Shown here piece by piece: positions 9,605-21,679 of a stretch of 64,000 nt of DNA (positions are counted from its first letter, which is position 1; each line of letters opens with the position of its first letter). The position numbers were made by a program, and so were the translations under genes. This DNA comes from Ciborinia camelliae (lineage: Eukaryota; Ascomycota; Leotiomycetes; Helotiales; Sclerotiniaceae): the NCBI GenBank assembly GCA_025890175.1, contig JANPYM010000014.1, positions 753,052 through 817,051 of the forward strand, given 5' to 3'. A model generated the notes under the pieces. That model saw only the letters and a list, made by a program, of their open reading frames with translations. It was not told where the DNA came from and ran no database searches.

Positions 9605-11334
9605 GTGCCAAAACCTCCGAGGTTTGAAGCTCCTCTACAGACGGCGCTACCTAGTATGAAGGGGAATTTAACCTTCAATATTTTATTAACTTCAAATATA
9701 GCATCTGTATACCTAGTATTAAAAATAAGAAATCAGCTGGATATACTCAAGAATTATATCATTCATAACAGGAAAATCAGAATACCAGTACAGAAACAAA
9801 CAAGCATACCGGGGATACCAAGATCATGTCCTCGGCGAGCCCCCTCACCTCAACAGGAACATGAGCGAGACGATAATTCATTACTCCCGGTGAGCTTTAC
9901 GTATTTGTTAATCTTCACCTGGTAAACATGATGTAGTACCTACCTAATAATATCAAATCTTCATACTTTATACTCGTCCTTCTATTCTAGGTATTTCAAG
10001 TTTTCCTTCAGTAAACCGAATTTGGTTACTTGACAACACCAATTTCAACTCGAACTTATTTGATAAATGAATTCACCTTACGTTCAAGTATACAGCATAG
10101 CATAGCATACCTAGTTATATTTTAAAAGAAGATACCTATAGATAGATCACAGACATACAAATATAAATACCAGCAACAAATAGCATCCAGATAAATAAGT
10201 TTTTATATTTACAAGCCATCCCGGGCTCTAATTATCAACTATTACTCGACAAGCGGGGTACCCCGAAGCTATATGAAGAAGTAATGCAACCCATCAACTA
10301 TTCGCACAGGCCATCGATGACTGGGAAAACCGATCCCATCCCATCCCATCACAAGACTCCTAGAACTCCACGCCAAATGCATATCAAACAAATCCATCCA
10401 TCCATCCATCCATTGACATACTTTCCAAGGAATATACTTTTTCTTCCACGCGACCCCCCCCCATCTCATCTCCCCTCCTAACTCTGCCACATATATTCAC
10501 TCAACTGCAACATACACTCGCCCATTCCCCTCTTGGCGACCGTCGTAATCCCCCTTTCATTGCTCCCCAACGGTTCACTAAAATACAACTCCACCAACCC
10601 CTTCAGCTCATCGTAATTAAACTTCACCTCCCCCTCATCCCCACCAGCAGCACCAGTAGCACCCTTCTCCCTCGCCCACCCCACGATACCCTCTGGTCCC
10701 TCCTCAAACAATCCCCAATACCTGCTACTCCTCACCAATCCCACACCATCCTCCACCCCCTTCAAATTCTGTTGCAACACTAAAACATTCAATCTCATTC
10801 TCTTGCCACCCTCCTTATTAATCCTCTGTATATTGCTCGCATTATTAACCATAAAAGTATCAATCAACAACCCCAATCCTGTCCTCACGAAATTGATTTC
10901 TTTTTCCCGGAGGAATTTTACTATCGTTTCATCATAGGCCACTAGATCTGCATTCAGTGATAAGATAGTCGGATCTGGGTCTGAGACAGGTTGAGAGAGA
11001 ATATATGGGTAAAGATGTGAGCCTGAGAAGGGGGAAAGAACGCGAGCTAGGGAGTGTAGGATTTGAATGCGCGTTTCCATGTGAAGGGTTAGGAGAACGG
11101 TAGCGGCTAGTTCTTGGTATGAGGAAACGATTGAGTCGAATGCGCTATACATATATATCACATTAGCCATACATCAAACATATGAGCAAAAGGAAAAGGA
11201 CTTACACAACAGTTTCCTGCGTCATAGGGAGATAAACAACCACCTGGTCGTCCTGCGATCGAGCCGGATCATTCAGTAAAGTCCAACGTCTATGTGGTGG
11301 TTTTTGCATCGATTGAGTGCGGGAGGAATCTGCA
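9605..11334. repeat. first copy of a 1.73-kb duplicated block ending at an N gap (probable assembly artefact)
   Basis: This block matches 11345-13072 base for base as far as I can follow it. The one difference I see is a C homopolymer (nine C at about 10454-10462 against seven in the second copy). It stops exactly at the 10-N gap, and the second copy starts right after it. That is the signature of two contigs whose overlapping ends were placed side by side instead of merged. Confidence 0.9.
10478..11334 (-). pseudogene. partial duplicate of the SEC8 3' end (artefactual copy)
   Basis: It contains SEC8 exon 2 (11144-10478), the intron (11205-11145) and the last 129 bases of exon 1 (11334-11206), then breaks at the N gap. 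The protein read from exon 2 is identical to that of the second copy. It should not be counted as a gene, because the intact SEC8 lies at 12216-15474. Confidence 0.85.
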
Positions 11335-11344
11335 NNNNNNNNNN
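11335..11344. other. assembly gap (10 N)
   Basis: A run of ten N joins two contigs. Both flanks are copies of the same 1.73-kb sequence, so the true gap size is probably negative. Confidence 1.
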
Positions 11345-13072
11345 GTGCCAAAACCTCCGAGGTTTGAAGCTCCTCTACAGACGGCGCTACCTAGTATGAA
11401 GGGGAATTTAACCTTCAATATTTTATTAACTTCAAATATAGCATCTGTATACCTAGTATTAAAAATAAGAAATCAGCTGGATATACTCAAGAATTATATC
11501 ATTCATAACAGGAAAATCAGAATACCAGTACAGAAACAAACAAGCATACCGGGGATACCAAGATCATGTCCTCGGCGAGCCCCCTCACCTCAACAGGAAC
11601 ATGAGCGAGACGATAATTCATTACTCCCGGTGAGCTTTACGTATTTGTTAATCTTCACCTGGTAAACATGATGTAGTACCTACCTAATAATATCAAATCT
11701 TCATACTTTATACTCGTCCTTCTATTCTAGGTATTTCAAGTTTTCCTTCAGTAAACCGAATTTGGTTACTTGACAACACCAATTTCAACTCGAACTTATT
11801 TGATAAATGAATTCACCTTACGTTCAAGTATACAGCATAGCATAGCATACCTAGTTATATTTTAAAAGAAGATACCTATAGATAGATCACAGACATACAA
11901 ATATAAATACCAGCAACAAATAGCATCCAGATAAATAAGTTTTTATATTTACAAGCCATCCCGGGCTCTAATTATCAACTATTACTCGACAAGCGGGGTA
12001 CCCCGAAGCTATATGAAGAAGTAATGCAACCCATCAACTATTCGCACAGGCCATCGATGACTGGGAAAACCGATCCCATCCCATCCCATCACAAGACTCC
12101 TAGAACTCCACGCCAAATGCATATCAAACAAATCCATCCATCCATCCATCCATTGACATACTTTCCAAGGAATATACTTTTTCTTCCACGCGACCCCCCC
12201 ATCTCATCTCCCCTCCTAACTCTGCCACATATATTCACTCAACTGCAACATACACTCGCCCATTCCCCTCTTGGCGACCGTCGTAATCCCCCTTTCATTG
12301 CTCCCCAACGGTTCACTAAAATACAACTCCACCAACCCCTTCAGCTCATCGTAATTAAACTTCACCTCCCCCTCATCCCCACCAGCAGCACCAGTAGCAC
12401 CCTTCTCCCTCGCCCACCCCACGATACCCTCTGGTCCCTCCTCAAACAATCCCCAATACCTGCTACTCCTCACCAATCCCACACCATCCTCCACCCCCTT
12501 CAAATTCTGTTGCAACACTAAAACATTCAATCTCATTCTCTTGCCACCCTCCTTATTAATCCTCTGTATATTGCTCGCATTATTAACCATAAAAGTATCA
12601 ATCAACAACCCCAATCCTGTCCTCACGAAATTGATTTCTTTTTCCCGGAGGAATTTTACTATCGTTTCATCATAGGCCACTAGATCTGCATTCAGTGATA
12701 AGATAGTCGGATCTGGGTCTGAGACAGGTTGAGAGAGAATATATGGGTAAAGATGTGAGCCTGAGAAGGGGGAAAGAACGCGAGCTAGGGAGTGTAGGAT
12801 TTGAATGCGCGTTTCCATGTGAAGGGTTAGGAGAACGGTAGCGGCTAGTTCTTGGTATGAGGAAACGATTGAGTCGAATGCGCTATACATATATATCACA
12901 TTAGCCATACATCAAACATATGAGCAAAAGGAAAAGGACTTACACAACAGTTTCCTGCGTCATAGGGAGATAAACAACCACCTGGTCGTCCTGCGATCGA
13001 GCCGGATCATTCAGTAAAGTCCAACGTCTATGTGGTGGTTTTTGCATCGATTGAGTGCGGGAGGAATCTGCA
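11345..13072. repeat. second copy of the 1.73-kb duplicated block
   Basis: It matches 9605-11334. Unlike the first copy it continues without a break into the rest of SEC8, so it is the copy in correct context on the right side. 11345-12215 is intergenic DNA with no supported gene. Confidence 0.9.
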
Positions 13073-15474
13073 TCATTTCTCGTAATATGTCTTAGTTGTC
13101 CAATCTTGATAGCTAGCCATTTCATACTAGTGTATAAAACACAAAGAGATGAAATGGTTTCCCGATCCGAGATGAGATCGTCCGTCTCAAGAGGATTCTC
13201 ATTTGTTTGTAGAATCAAAAGACCAGTTTCCTTGTCCAATAATTGATGATCCACTTTTTCGCTGGTCCATATTTTCTGCATAGTATCGTGGATATCACCA
13301 GGTTCGCTGGCGAACAGTGCAGACATCTTCATCGTGGAACCTTCGGAATCATCAACTCGAGATACGAGTGATTTGAACCAATCGTAACATCTATCATAGT
13401 ATCTCATCATTTGCGTGATGATAAGTTGACTCAATGCTTGGTCGTGAGGAATTGTATCCAACATCCTGCAAAACGCTGTGATCAAATTAAAGAAAGCAGC
13501 CGTGCCTTTAAAAACGGGTCTTCTCGAAACCCTTGCCCATTGAGCATCTTGTTGAAATGCATCCGTCTCTTCAAACACCGAATCGCTAAGCTTACCAAGT
13601 GTTTCCTCAAGTTGAGGTAGAAAGACATTAACGAGGAAGTTATCCAAGAACGAGGTCAAAGTACTCGTGACTAGATCCGAACCAGGTGGAACAATGGCCT
13701 TCAATCGTTGTAGGAAGCCTAATGTAGGAGGCAATAACAAACTCATGTTAAACACACTCGGCTCTACCAAGGACTTATGCGCTCCCATTCCACCATTTTT
13801 AGCATCGAAAGCCGAACCAGTCAATCGTTTTGCTCCATGTCTTCCTACTGAACTGTCCAAGAAAGACTTCGCCTTCTTACTATCGGCCCCTGATTTCCTC
13901 GAATTCGACATAAGACCTGGTACGGCAGCTCTAATGATGTTTTCCAAATCGTCATATTCGGTTGTCATCTGCACAGACTTAGGATCTGCCTCTGAAAACT
14001 TAAATAGCTTTTCTAGCTTGGATGACTTAGAATCACCAGGTCGAGGAGAATCAAATTGGTAGACATCCGCATCTGTAGTCACATAATTATGCAACAAAGA
14101 GCGAATTTCATTCTGGTATAGATTCCAAAGCTCCCTGAAGCCACCCAGAAGTATGACAGAATTCCTCATGCCTTCTCTTCTTGTGATAGCTTTTACCACA
14201 TCATGGAAGACACGATGTCCTTCTGCAATAGCCTCGAACTTTGCATATAATGTCCAGAGTAGATCATAGATAACATCCGTACGAATCGTATTCTCACGGC
14301 TAGAGAATGCTTGGTTTCCTTGTGCGGAGGCGAGCCCACCACGTAGAGAGCTTGGATGCTTCTGGTCGACTTCGCTGTTAGTCTCATTGACAATGCCAAA
14401 TAGTTCGACTGGGAGTCTCTGTTTGATCGTATTCACAACAGTATCAAGGCGACCAAGCTTATTCAAAGCCTCCGTCAACAACTGAACATAATAGAAAGTA
14501 TCTGCCTCCGGATTTCTCGACGCGTCCTCCACCATCACCGCCGCCAAATCCATCGTATCAAGAACCTCGAAAAATGGCCTCACTCCATTTGCATTCTCGA
14601 ATTTCTCCTTCGCAACACCCCCTTGAGTCTTTGCAAGCATCTGCCATCTCTCCTGACAATAGGGCGACTTGAGATACAAATGATCATGAAGTTCCTCAAT
14701 CAATATATCCGTCAACGCCGTTTCCTGATTCGCAAGATACGTCCTCAGCTCCCTCAAAGCCCCTATATCATCCAACTCCGGTGATCGAATCCTTCGTAAC
14801 GCATCCTGCAAAACATCCACCGCAGTCAAGAAGCTCTTCTCCGAAATCCTTGCTTCCAATTGATCCGGAACCAGCCGCAACTCCTCCACCTCTGAGAGTG
14901 TATGTAATAATTCATCATAAGTCGTCGACGCCGCGCCCAATTTCCTCAGCTCCGGATCCGTAGTTGATAGATTAGCTTTCGATTGTGCTAGCGAATCCTT
15001 CAATGTTCGTACCCTCTTCTGCGAAGTCTGAATACTCGTTTGGATTTTGTGGAATGTACCAATCGAACTGTTGAATCCTTGATGATGTTCATGCACGATA
15101 TTTTTCAGAGAATCTTGCAAATATTGCATCGATTGTTCAAACTGCCCATATTCGTGCGCCCTTCCTACCGAACTCGTGTCTAAAAGCTGTAATGCCAATT
15201 GAACTGGTACACATTCATTCTGGCACATCGCAGGCCACTCCGTCTTAATATGTTCCAAAACTTCTCCAATTTGTTTCTCCGCATTAGTTTCCTCCGCTTT
15301 CGGTCTGCCCACCGGTTCCCTCGGTCGTGGAATACCTCTCGATCGAGGAGTTCGGGGCATGGAAGGCGATGGTGTTCGCAGGCCATCTTGTTGAGGAGGT
15401 GTAGTGGCATATCGATCAGAATTGCCGTTAATGTAAGGGTCCCCCCCTAGGCCTCCATATCCTCTTCCTGACAT
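12216..15474 (-). CDS. SEC8: exocyst complex component Sec8
   Basis: Two exons, 15474-12944 and 12882-12216, give 1065 aa, the usual length for fungal Sec8. The intron has GTAAGT and TATAG with a CTAAT branch, and joins TVV to AFDSIVSSYQEL. Residues 1-60 are a low-complexity Ser/Pro/Arg tail. Residues about 63-200 form the Sec8 N-terminal coiled region (QIGEVLEHIKTEWPAM, SMQYLQDSLKNIVHEHHQGF). The rest is a long helical rod of the exocyst type, with a disordered insert near 520-570. In yeast Sec8 is a core subunit of the vesicle-tethering exocyst at sites of polar growth, where it works with Sec3, 5, 6, 10, 15, Exo70 and Exo84. The gene shares a 276-bp divergent promoter with the 2EXR gene at 15751. 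Its 3' end is duplicated upstream by the assembly fault. Confidence 0.88.
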
Positions 15475-15750
15475 ATCCTGTATTATTGAAATCGCATTAC
15501 TTTTCTGACTCGTTTCGTACCATTTGCGCGCAGATGTGCTACAAGTTGTGAGAGCCTGGGGATTTAATGGGTTTCGTGATAGGGTGAATGTGTAAGGATT
15601 ACAGGGAAGCTCTGCCGCAGCTTCGAGACGTGGGTGGCATTAGTAAATAAGCGAGTGTGAACATCAAGCTATATCTGATACTCCAGTAACCTATGCAACG
15701 ACATTCATTATATCTCTTCATACTCACATTTCATTTATAAATCTTCAAAC

Positions 15751-16835
15751 ATGCATATACTACTCCCGCGGTTGATTTCCAACAGTAATATCCATCATGG
15801 AGAACCTGCTAGTCCCTGCCCACCCACCCTCACCCACTTCCATCTATTCCCCAATCTCCCCACAGAACTCCGCTTCAAGATATGGCATCTAGCCATCCAA
15901 CCCCGCGTCTTAGAACCCTCTTTAGATTTTCCCATAGGTGTGCCAACTATTTTCACTTTGCGCATGTCCACACATATAAACCAACTAACATACTTTCTCT
16001 CCAGATGTAGAAAAACTGCCTCGGCGCAGACCTCCTCCGGCCCTCTTCTCCACTACCCAAGAAAGCCGTCTCATCTGCCTCGACGAATATCTTGTCCGTG
16101 TATTCTGCGACAAACCTTTCTACATCCATCCTCACCTCGATACCATGTTCTTCTCCATCAACAACGGAATACCCGAATACCTTGCATGGACAGAACCCTT
16201 CTACAGGTGGCTCATCTCCCAAGTCTCCACCCTCGCTCTCGAAATCGCCTTCGAACCGCTGTCAAACCCCAACTTATCCTCAGGATACGGCGCACAATCG
16301 CCCTTCTACCACTATTCCAATTCCCTCGTCCCTTTTACCCCAACTCGAGAACAAAACATGTGGATATACTCTCTCGCCCACCCATCCAAAACCGTCTATC
16401 TTACCTTTCAGGTCAGCCCTACACGATCAAGCAATCGTCCAACATTCCATCCACACTCCCCATCCTTCTATCCTCCAGATCCCCTCGTCAACAAATATGC
16501 GGACAGAACAAGTATAATGGAATATGAAGATGAGATTGGAACAAATGTTCCATGGTCGAAGCTCTTGCCAAAGCCTAAATTCTTACCGGATCCTACTGCC
16601 ATCATAAGAAGGGAGCAAATGGCAAAGAGATTGGAGGCAGAGAAGAAGTTTATGAAGAACGTAAGTTTCATGTCATATAAGGTGCTCCGAGAGTGACACT
16701 TATGTATCGACAAACTCTGAAAGTGTGGTCGTGGAGTTTGAATTAAAATGTACAAGGGATGAGCAGTACTATTGGCAAAGTAATTCTCGCGCACTACCGG
16801 CTGAAGTTAGGGCGATTTCGGATGATGCAAGCTAG
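15751..16835 (+). CDS. 2EXR-domain (F-box-like) protein; 3' end uncertain
   Basis: Exons are 15751-15937 and 16005 onward; the intron has GTGTGC and CTCTCCAG with CTAAC. The N-terminal motif FHLFPNLPTELRFKIWHLAI is the 2EXR signature, and a TQESRLICLDEY block follows as in the family. Read straight through, the frame stops at TGA 16694-16696 (292 aa). However, another frame continues coherently to TAG 16833-16835 (ending ALPAEVRAISDDAS). A good donor GTAAGT at 16661 sits between them. Joining the two frames needs a 76-bp intron (16661-16736), an unusually short 31-bp one (16661-16691), or a one-base insertion in this sequence. 2EXR proteins are abundant in Leotiomycetes and mostly uncharacterised, so no role is assigned. 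Confidence 0.7.
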
Positions 16836-17411
16836 GGGAATAGTGACATGAAAAAGCAAAGCACTATATAAGTTGCTATAAATAACCATATATTTTCATG
16901 TTCGACCTTTCACTCGCATTGATGCAATATCGCATCGTCACACACATGCAGTCACATTCCCTTGATACTCTAATCTCAATTATAAATCAGTGTACTACCT
17001 TTTTAATTTGATTCTCTAGAGAAGAAACTTTCTCGCGCTATGAATGAAGAACAAAAAAAAGGTGCAGCTCAAAAACACATGAAGAAGTTGGCACCACTAA
17101 AAAGTAAGAAAAAAAGCTTTGTATGATTGATACGACATTTCGAATCCCCCCTCCGAGCAAACAGTCAGCTAAATCAAAGCCCATCCGTTCCTTCGAAAGA
17201 GACCACCCAATCGCTCAACCGCTACCAGAACTTCTCGGAATAGCACTTCGCGGCGAAACAAAACACTGGGAGTTGATGTCTTGTTCGAATCTTCTTTTGG
17301 ATCATATTCGTGAAGTGAGTGATGTGAACACAAATCGACCGCGATACGCTATCATCCCAACAAATTAGCTTTGGCCCTCTCGCAACAGGAATCGTGTGAA
17401 ATTTTCGTACC
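16836..17411. other. convergent intergenic region downstream of the 2EXR gene and actin
   Basis: It contains both 3' flanks. Short ORFs here (for example 17123-17368) have no motif. Confidence 0.5.
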
Positions 17412-18329
17412 TTAGAAACACTTGCGGTGGACAATGGAAGGTCCAGACTCGTCGTACTCTTGCTTTGAGATCCACATCTGTTGGAAAGTAGACAAAGATG
17501 CCAAAATAGAACCACCGATCCAGACGGAGTATTTTCTCTCGGGTGGTGCAATGATCTTGACCTTCATCGATGATGGTGCAAGAGCAGTGATTTCCTTTTG
17601 CATACGGTCGGAGATACCTGGGTACATGGTGGTTCCACCAGACTGTGACAAAAATGTTAGCAAATCATCCTATGAATTTCGCAGATGGAAAATCTTACCA
17701 TAACAATGTTACCATACAAATCCTTACGGACATCAACATCACACTTCATGATGGAGTTGAAGGTAGTGACGTGGATACCACCGCTCTCAAGACCCAAGAC
17801 AGATGGTTGGAACAAAGCTTCTGGAGCACGGAAACGCTCGTTACCGATGGTAATAACTTGTCCATCAGGAAGTTCGTATGACTTCTCCAAGCTGGAAGAT
17901 TGGCTGGCGGTTTGAATTTCTTGCTCAAAGTCAAGAGCGACGTAACAGAGCTTCTCCTTGATATCACGGACAATTTCACGCTCGGCAGTGGTGGAGAAAG
18001 TGTAACCACGCTCAGCCAAGATCTTCATGAGGTAATCAGTCAAATCACGACCAGCCATATCAACACGAGCAATGGCGTGAGGAAGAGAGAAACCTTCGTA
18101 AATTGGGACGACGTGAGTAACTCCGTCACCAGAATCGAGGACGATACCGGTGGTACGACCGGAAGCGTAAAGGGAGAGAACGGCTTGGATGGAGACGTAG
18201 AACGCGGGGGCGTTGAAGGTCTCAAAGACGATTTGGGTCATCTTTTCTCTGTTGGACTTTGGGTTGATTGGGGCCTCAGTAAGTAAAACTGGGTGCTCCT
18301 CTGGTGCTACACGGAGTTCGTTGTAGAAA

Positions 18330-18365
<36 letters not shown>

Positions 18366-19043
18366 GTGACAACACCGTGCTCAATTGGGTATCTAAGGGT
18401 AAGAATACCACGCTTGGATTGCGCTTCATCTCCAACATATGAGTCCTTTTGACCCATACCAATCATAATACTGCAATATCCTTTATCAGTTCCTGTTCGA
18501 GTGACACGAGTTGTGGGGGAAATGGCGGGGTGTGGTATGAATGGATTTCTTACCCATGATGACGGGGACGACCGACAATGGAGGCTATATTGCATGTTAG
18601 AGATATTCAGAGCTCATTAAGATTGTTGTTGATGGTTAAACTTGATGGAAATCAAGCTTGTAGCAGTTGCTTGCAAGGATAGAGTACTTACGGAAAACAG
18701 CTCTTGGAGCATCATCACCGGCGAAACCGGCTTTACACATTCCAGAACTATAAGATCCATCAGTCTCATGCTTCTCAAGTAGAAAGTCTTCGCCTTTGTA
18801 AAGATGTAGGTTGATATTGGTCGGTTATTGATTCCTTCCAATAGCTACCCCTCGATCTTCGAGGCTCACGACCATTTTGTTGGATATTGTGGGAGCTTAC
18901 CCATTGTCAATGACGAGGGCTGCGACTTCTTCTATTGATTGAGAGATGATATTAGTAGATGTTCACCATGATCTAACCATCTGCGCAAAGAGGACATTCT
19001 TTGCGATATAGATCAGGATCGAGGGTTCCAGCTTACCTTCCAT
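17412..19043 (-). CDS. ACT1: actin
   Basis: Six exons join without a gap to exactly 375 aa, the canonical actin length: 19043-19037, 18931-18901, 18747-18692, 18584-18554, 18470-17699 and 17642-17412. The first exon is only seven bases, and five introns with GTAAGx donors follow; four of them fall in the first 45 codons, a pattern common in ascomycete actin genes. Family motifs are all present: [20 protein letters not shown], the phosphate-1 loop, [19 protein letters not shown] (phosphate-2 loop), YVALDFEQE, and the C-terminus [19 protein letters not shown]. Actin polymerises into filaments for polar growth, endocytosis and cytokinesis. No abnormal residue was seen. The last intron is 56 bp (17698-17643). 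Confidence 0.97.
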
Positions 19044-21022
19044 GGTTGATAATTAAGACGTTTAGTCAAATAAAAGGTGTGTGGAATATGGCGGTGAGTT
19101 TATTCTCGTGATAATTAAAATCTCGAGAATGATGGAGTTTTGTATTAAAGTAAGATTCACGAAGTTGTTAATTTGTGGTGGTTGATAAAAAAGGAAGATG
19201 GTTGAAAGAGAAGAAGGTGTGTTGTTGTTTTGTCAAAAGAATTAGTGATCGTGGTCGTAGTACGGAGTAAATGGGAAAGGACGATGTCACGATTGAAGTG
19301 TGGGCCGCAACTGCAGGAGGCGAAGTGATCTTATTCGGTATTCGCCGCTTTAAAATAGAAAGTTGAAGAAAGATTTGATAGGTGGAAAGGAGGGGAAAAG
19401 GGAGAAAGAGGATGCCTTAGATGCCGAATACGTACAAGAAGTGAATTCCAAGGTTTTTGGTTGAGGATATAAGGGAATATATAACATGGATGGGTAATTG
19501 GGTAATGGATGAATTGGTGGTTTATCATGTGCGTCGTTCCAAAAATGCTGAAATGACAAAGACAACTAGAATTATAGATATCAAAGAATAAAAGCAGCAT
19601 GTCACTATTCCTAACTATCTATGCCTACAAAACTTGACAGAAATACAGATGTACAGTACAAACAGGGTGGCTGTGGATTTCAAGAGAGTCGGTAGGTACC
19701 ATGGTAATCGGGGTGTAGAGATATTTTGGTTCATTAATTGAAGTCTCTATTCTATATTATTATATTCATGGTCTCTCAATAATTTGGTTTGTGGTGTAGT
19801 TCAATTTTAAAGGAAGATTATTGACTACCAAAAAGTGCTTCTTTCCCCTTCCCCCTTTCCTCTTCCCCCTTTTCACCCATGCATGTAAGCAGGGTCATTC
19901 AAGCTCACACCGACTCACTCTACGACTAATCAAACATTCCGCACATCGAACTTCCAATTCCCTTCTTGGAAATTATGAGGCTACGATATCAGATGAGGTT
20001 CTATGGAAGACAGCTAGGTAGGCAGATCTATTTCAAGTATATCCCATCATGGTGTACCGCCATCAGACGCGCGTTAGATATTCAGTCAGACATATTATCG
20101 CTTCCGTAATTGGTCACCATCATATCATGATGATCATCATCAGGAGTCTTACACTCAAGTGCCAAGCAGGCATCTGAAAGATATCTCTTCTAAAGCAGTC
20201 CTTTCATCCTTTCATAGGTACCTACGTAGCTATACTTACGTACCTATAGGGCTGGCTCTAAATACTCCGTATGTATCTGCCTAGGTAGGTACCTACTCAT
20301 CAATATAAAGCTACCTACCTAGTAATTTCATCAATATACAGCTACCTAGCTAATGTAGCTACCGAATCAGTCAATGGAACTCACGCATCCTTCGTAATCG
20401 CCAAAGTAATGTAGTAATGATCCGAAGCTATGAGACAAGAACATTTGATAAACCCCTTAAAGTAAAAACGGCGAGAGGCAACTTCCCGTTATTGAGAACC
20501 TATTGAATCAAGAAATTACATTGCTGGTCCGAGAGCCGCTGACGGTTGGAAACACTTGTTCAATACGGTACGTGAGATAACATAGTAGTGCAATAATTGA
20601 GGGGCTTAGTGGGGTAAAGCTTCAGATGAATGCTAGGTAAGATTACTTGTATCAACAGTTTGCAACACATTTTATGCATGAGTACGTTTTATATTGGGTA
20701 TTTGACGTGTATTGTTTAGGTAACCTTTAAATCCTCTCATGGTAAAAGAAGGTCCAAATGATTTGCTGTAGTTGTAACTGTAACTTTCATGCATTCTCTA
20801 ATGTAGTCCTCAGCGATGTGGCCATCTCAGTCAGAGGGGTCCTTGTGAGAACCTCATTGACTATATTGGCGGGATATCAATGTCCCTCATCAACCATTCC
20901 CCAATGTCAATCTACCAAACTCCAGAACTCCAGCCCGAACCATTCGTGAGAAGGTAGTAGCTATAGTTCATAGCCTTGACTACCTCAAAATCTCATATAT
21001 ATCCCTTTCCTACATCTGATTC
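19044..21022. other. intergenic: actin promoter and FES1 downstream flank
   Basis: 19044-19300 is the likely actin promoter and leader. 20215-20360 is rich in TAGGTAGGTACC-type short repeats, common in this genome. GTACGGAGTA (19260) and its complement-like TACTCCGTA (20273) occur. No gene is supported. Confidence 0.5.
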
Positions 21023-21679
21023 TCATAGCCCCTTCGCAGCCTCCTCTCTCAAACCCTCAATCAAAACATCACAAGCATCCATATCTGCCGCATCAATCTT
21101 TTCACCACTTCTTCCTAACTTCCCAAACTCCTCAGTCGCAACATCCATCCCTTCCTGGAAGTTTCTCACCGCACTGCTCAATGCATAAACGGCCTTCCTT
21201 CTAACATCCTTCCCTTCTTTCTCATCCACACACATCTTGACCAAAAGTGGCAATCCCCCCTCTTTGACCAAACACTTCTGACTCTTCTCATTATTCTGCA
21301 CTGCGGTCCCCACGCACCAAGCAGCCATTTTCCTAATCTCCTTTTCCTCATGTGCCAAACATTCTAGCAAAGGTTTCCATAAAGCGAGGGGTTCAATGTT
21401 ATTGGCGTTATCAAGGTTCTCAATTAGTTGTTCGAAATTGTCGAATGCAATGACTTTGTCTTCAATAGTTACTTCGGGATCAGTTGAGAGAACGGCGTAT
21501 ATGGAGGCCTTCATGAGGTCGGCATCGCTGGGGCCACCGAAGAGCACATTCATTGCATCGGCTGGGAGGGCTCTGCTTGCCGGAGGGGCGGTGGGATCGG
21601 TGACAGAGGTGGCTGAAGTGGCAGAGGAGTTCTCTACGCTCCATTTGAGGAGTTCGTTCAGTCCTGGTGGCATGGCCAT
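21023..21679 (-). CDS. FES1: Hsp70 nucleotide exchange factor Fes1
   Basis: A single-exon ORF of 218 aa. The N-terminus PPGLNELLKWSVENS is the Fes1 family start. A Ser/Thr/Ala-rich linker and then armadillo-type helices follow (ALWKPLLECLAHEEKEIRKM, AAWCVGTAVQNNEKSQ, KCLVKEGGLPLLVKM, RRKAVYALSSAVRNFQEG). The length fits Pezizomycotina Fes1, which is shorter than the yeast protein. By family knowledge it is a cytosolic exchange factor that releases ADP from Ssa-type Hsp70 and helps send misfolded proteins to degradation. The start ATG lies at 21679; a second ATG two codons later (MAMPPG) could also serve. Neighbours are unrelated. Confidence 0.92.
   Translation of the reverse strand: MAMPPGLNELLKWSVENSSATSATSVTDPTAPPASRALPADAMNVLFGGPSDADLMKASIYAVLSTDPEVTIEDKVIAFDNFEQLIENLDNANNIEPLALWKPLLECLAHEEKEIRKMAAWCVGTAVQNNEKSQKCLVKEGGLPLLVKMCVDEKEGKDVRRKAVYALSSAVRNFQEGMDVATEEFGKLGRSGEKIDAADMDACDVLIEGLREEAAKGL

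Noticed and set aside
9494..9925. 143-codon plus-strand ORF between ELP5 and SEC8
   Set aside because: No motif, low-complexity composition, and repeated only because of the assembly duplication.
9605..13072. Real segmental duplication of the SEC8 3' end
   Set aside because: The copies abut an N gap exactly and the only difference I see is a homopolymer length, which is what an unmerged contig overlap looks like.
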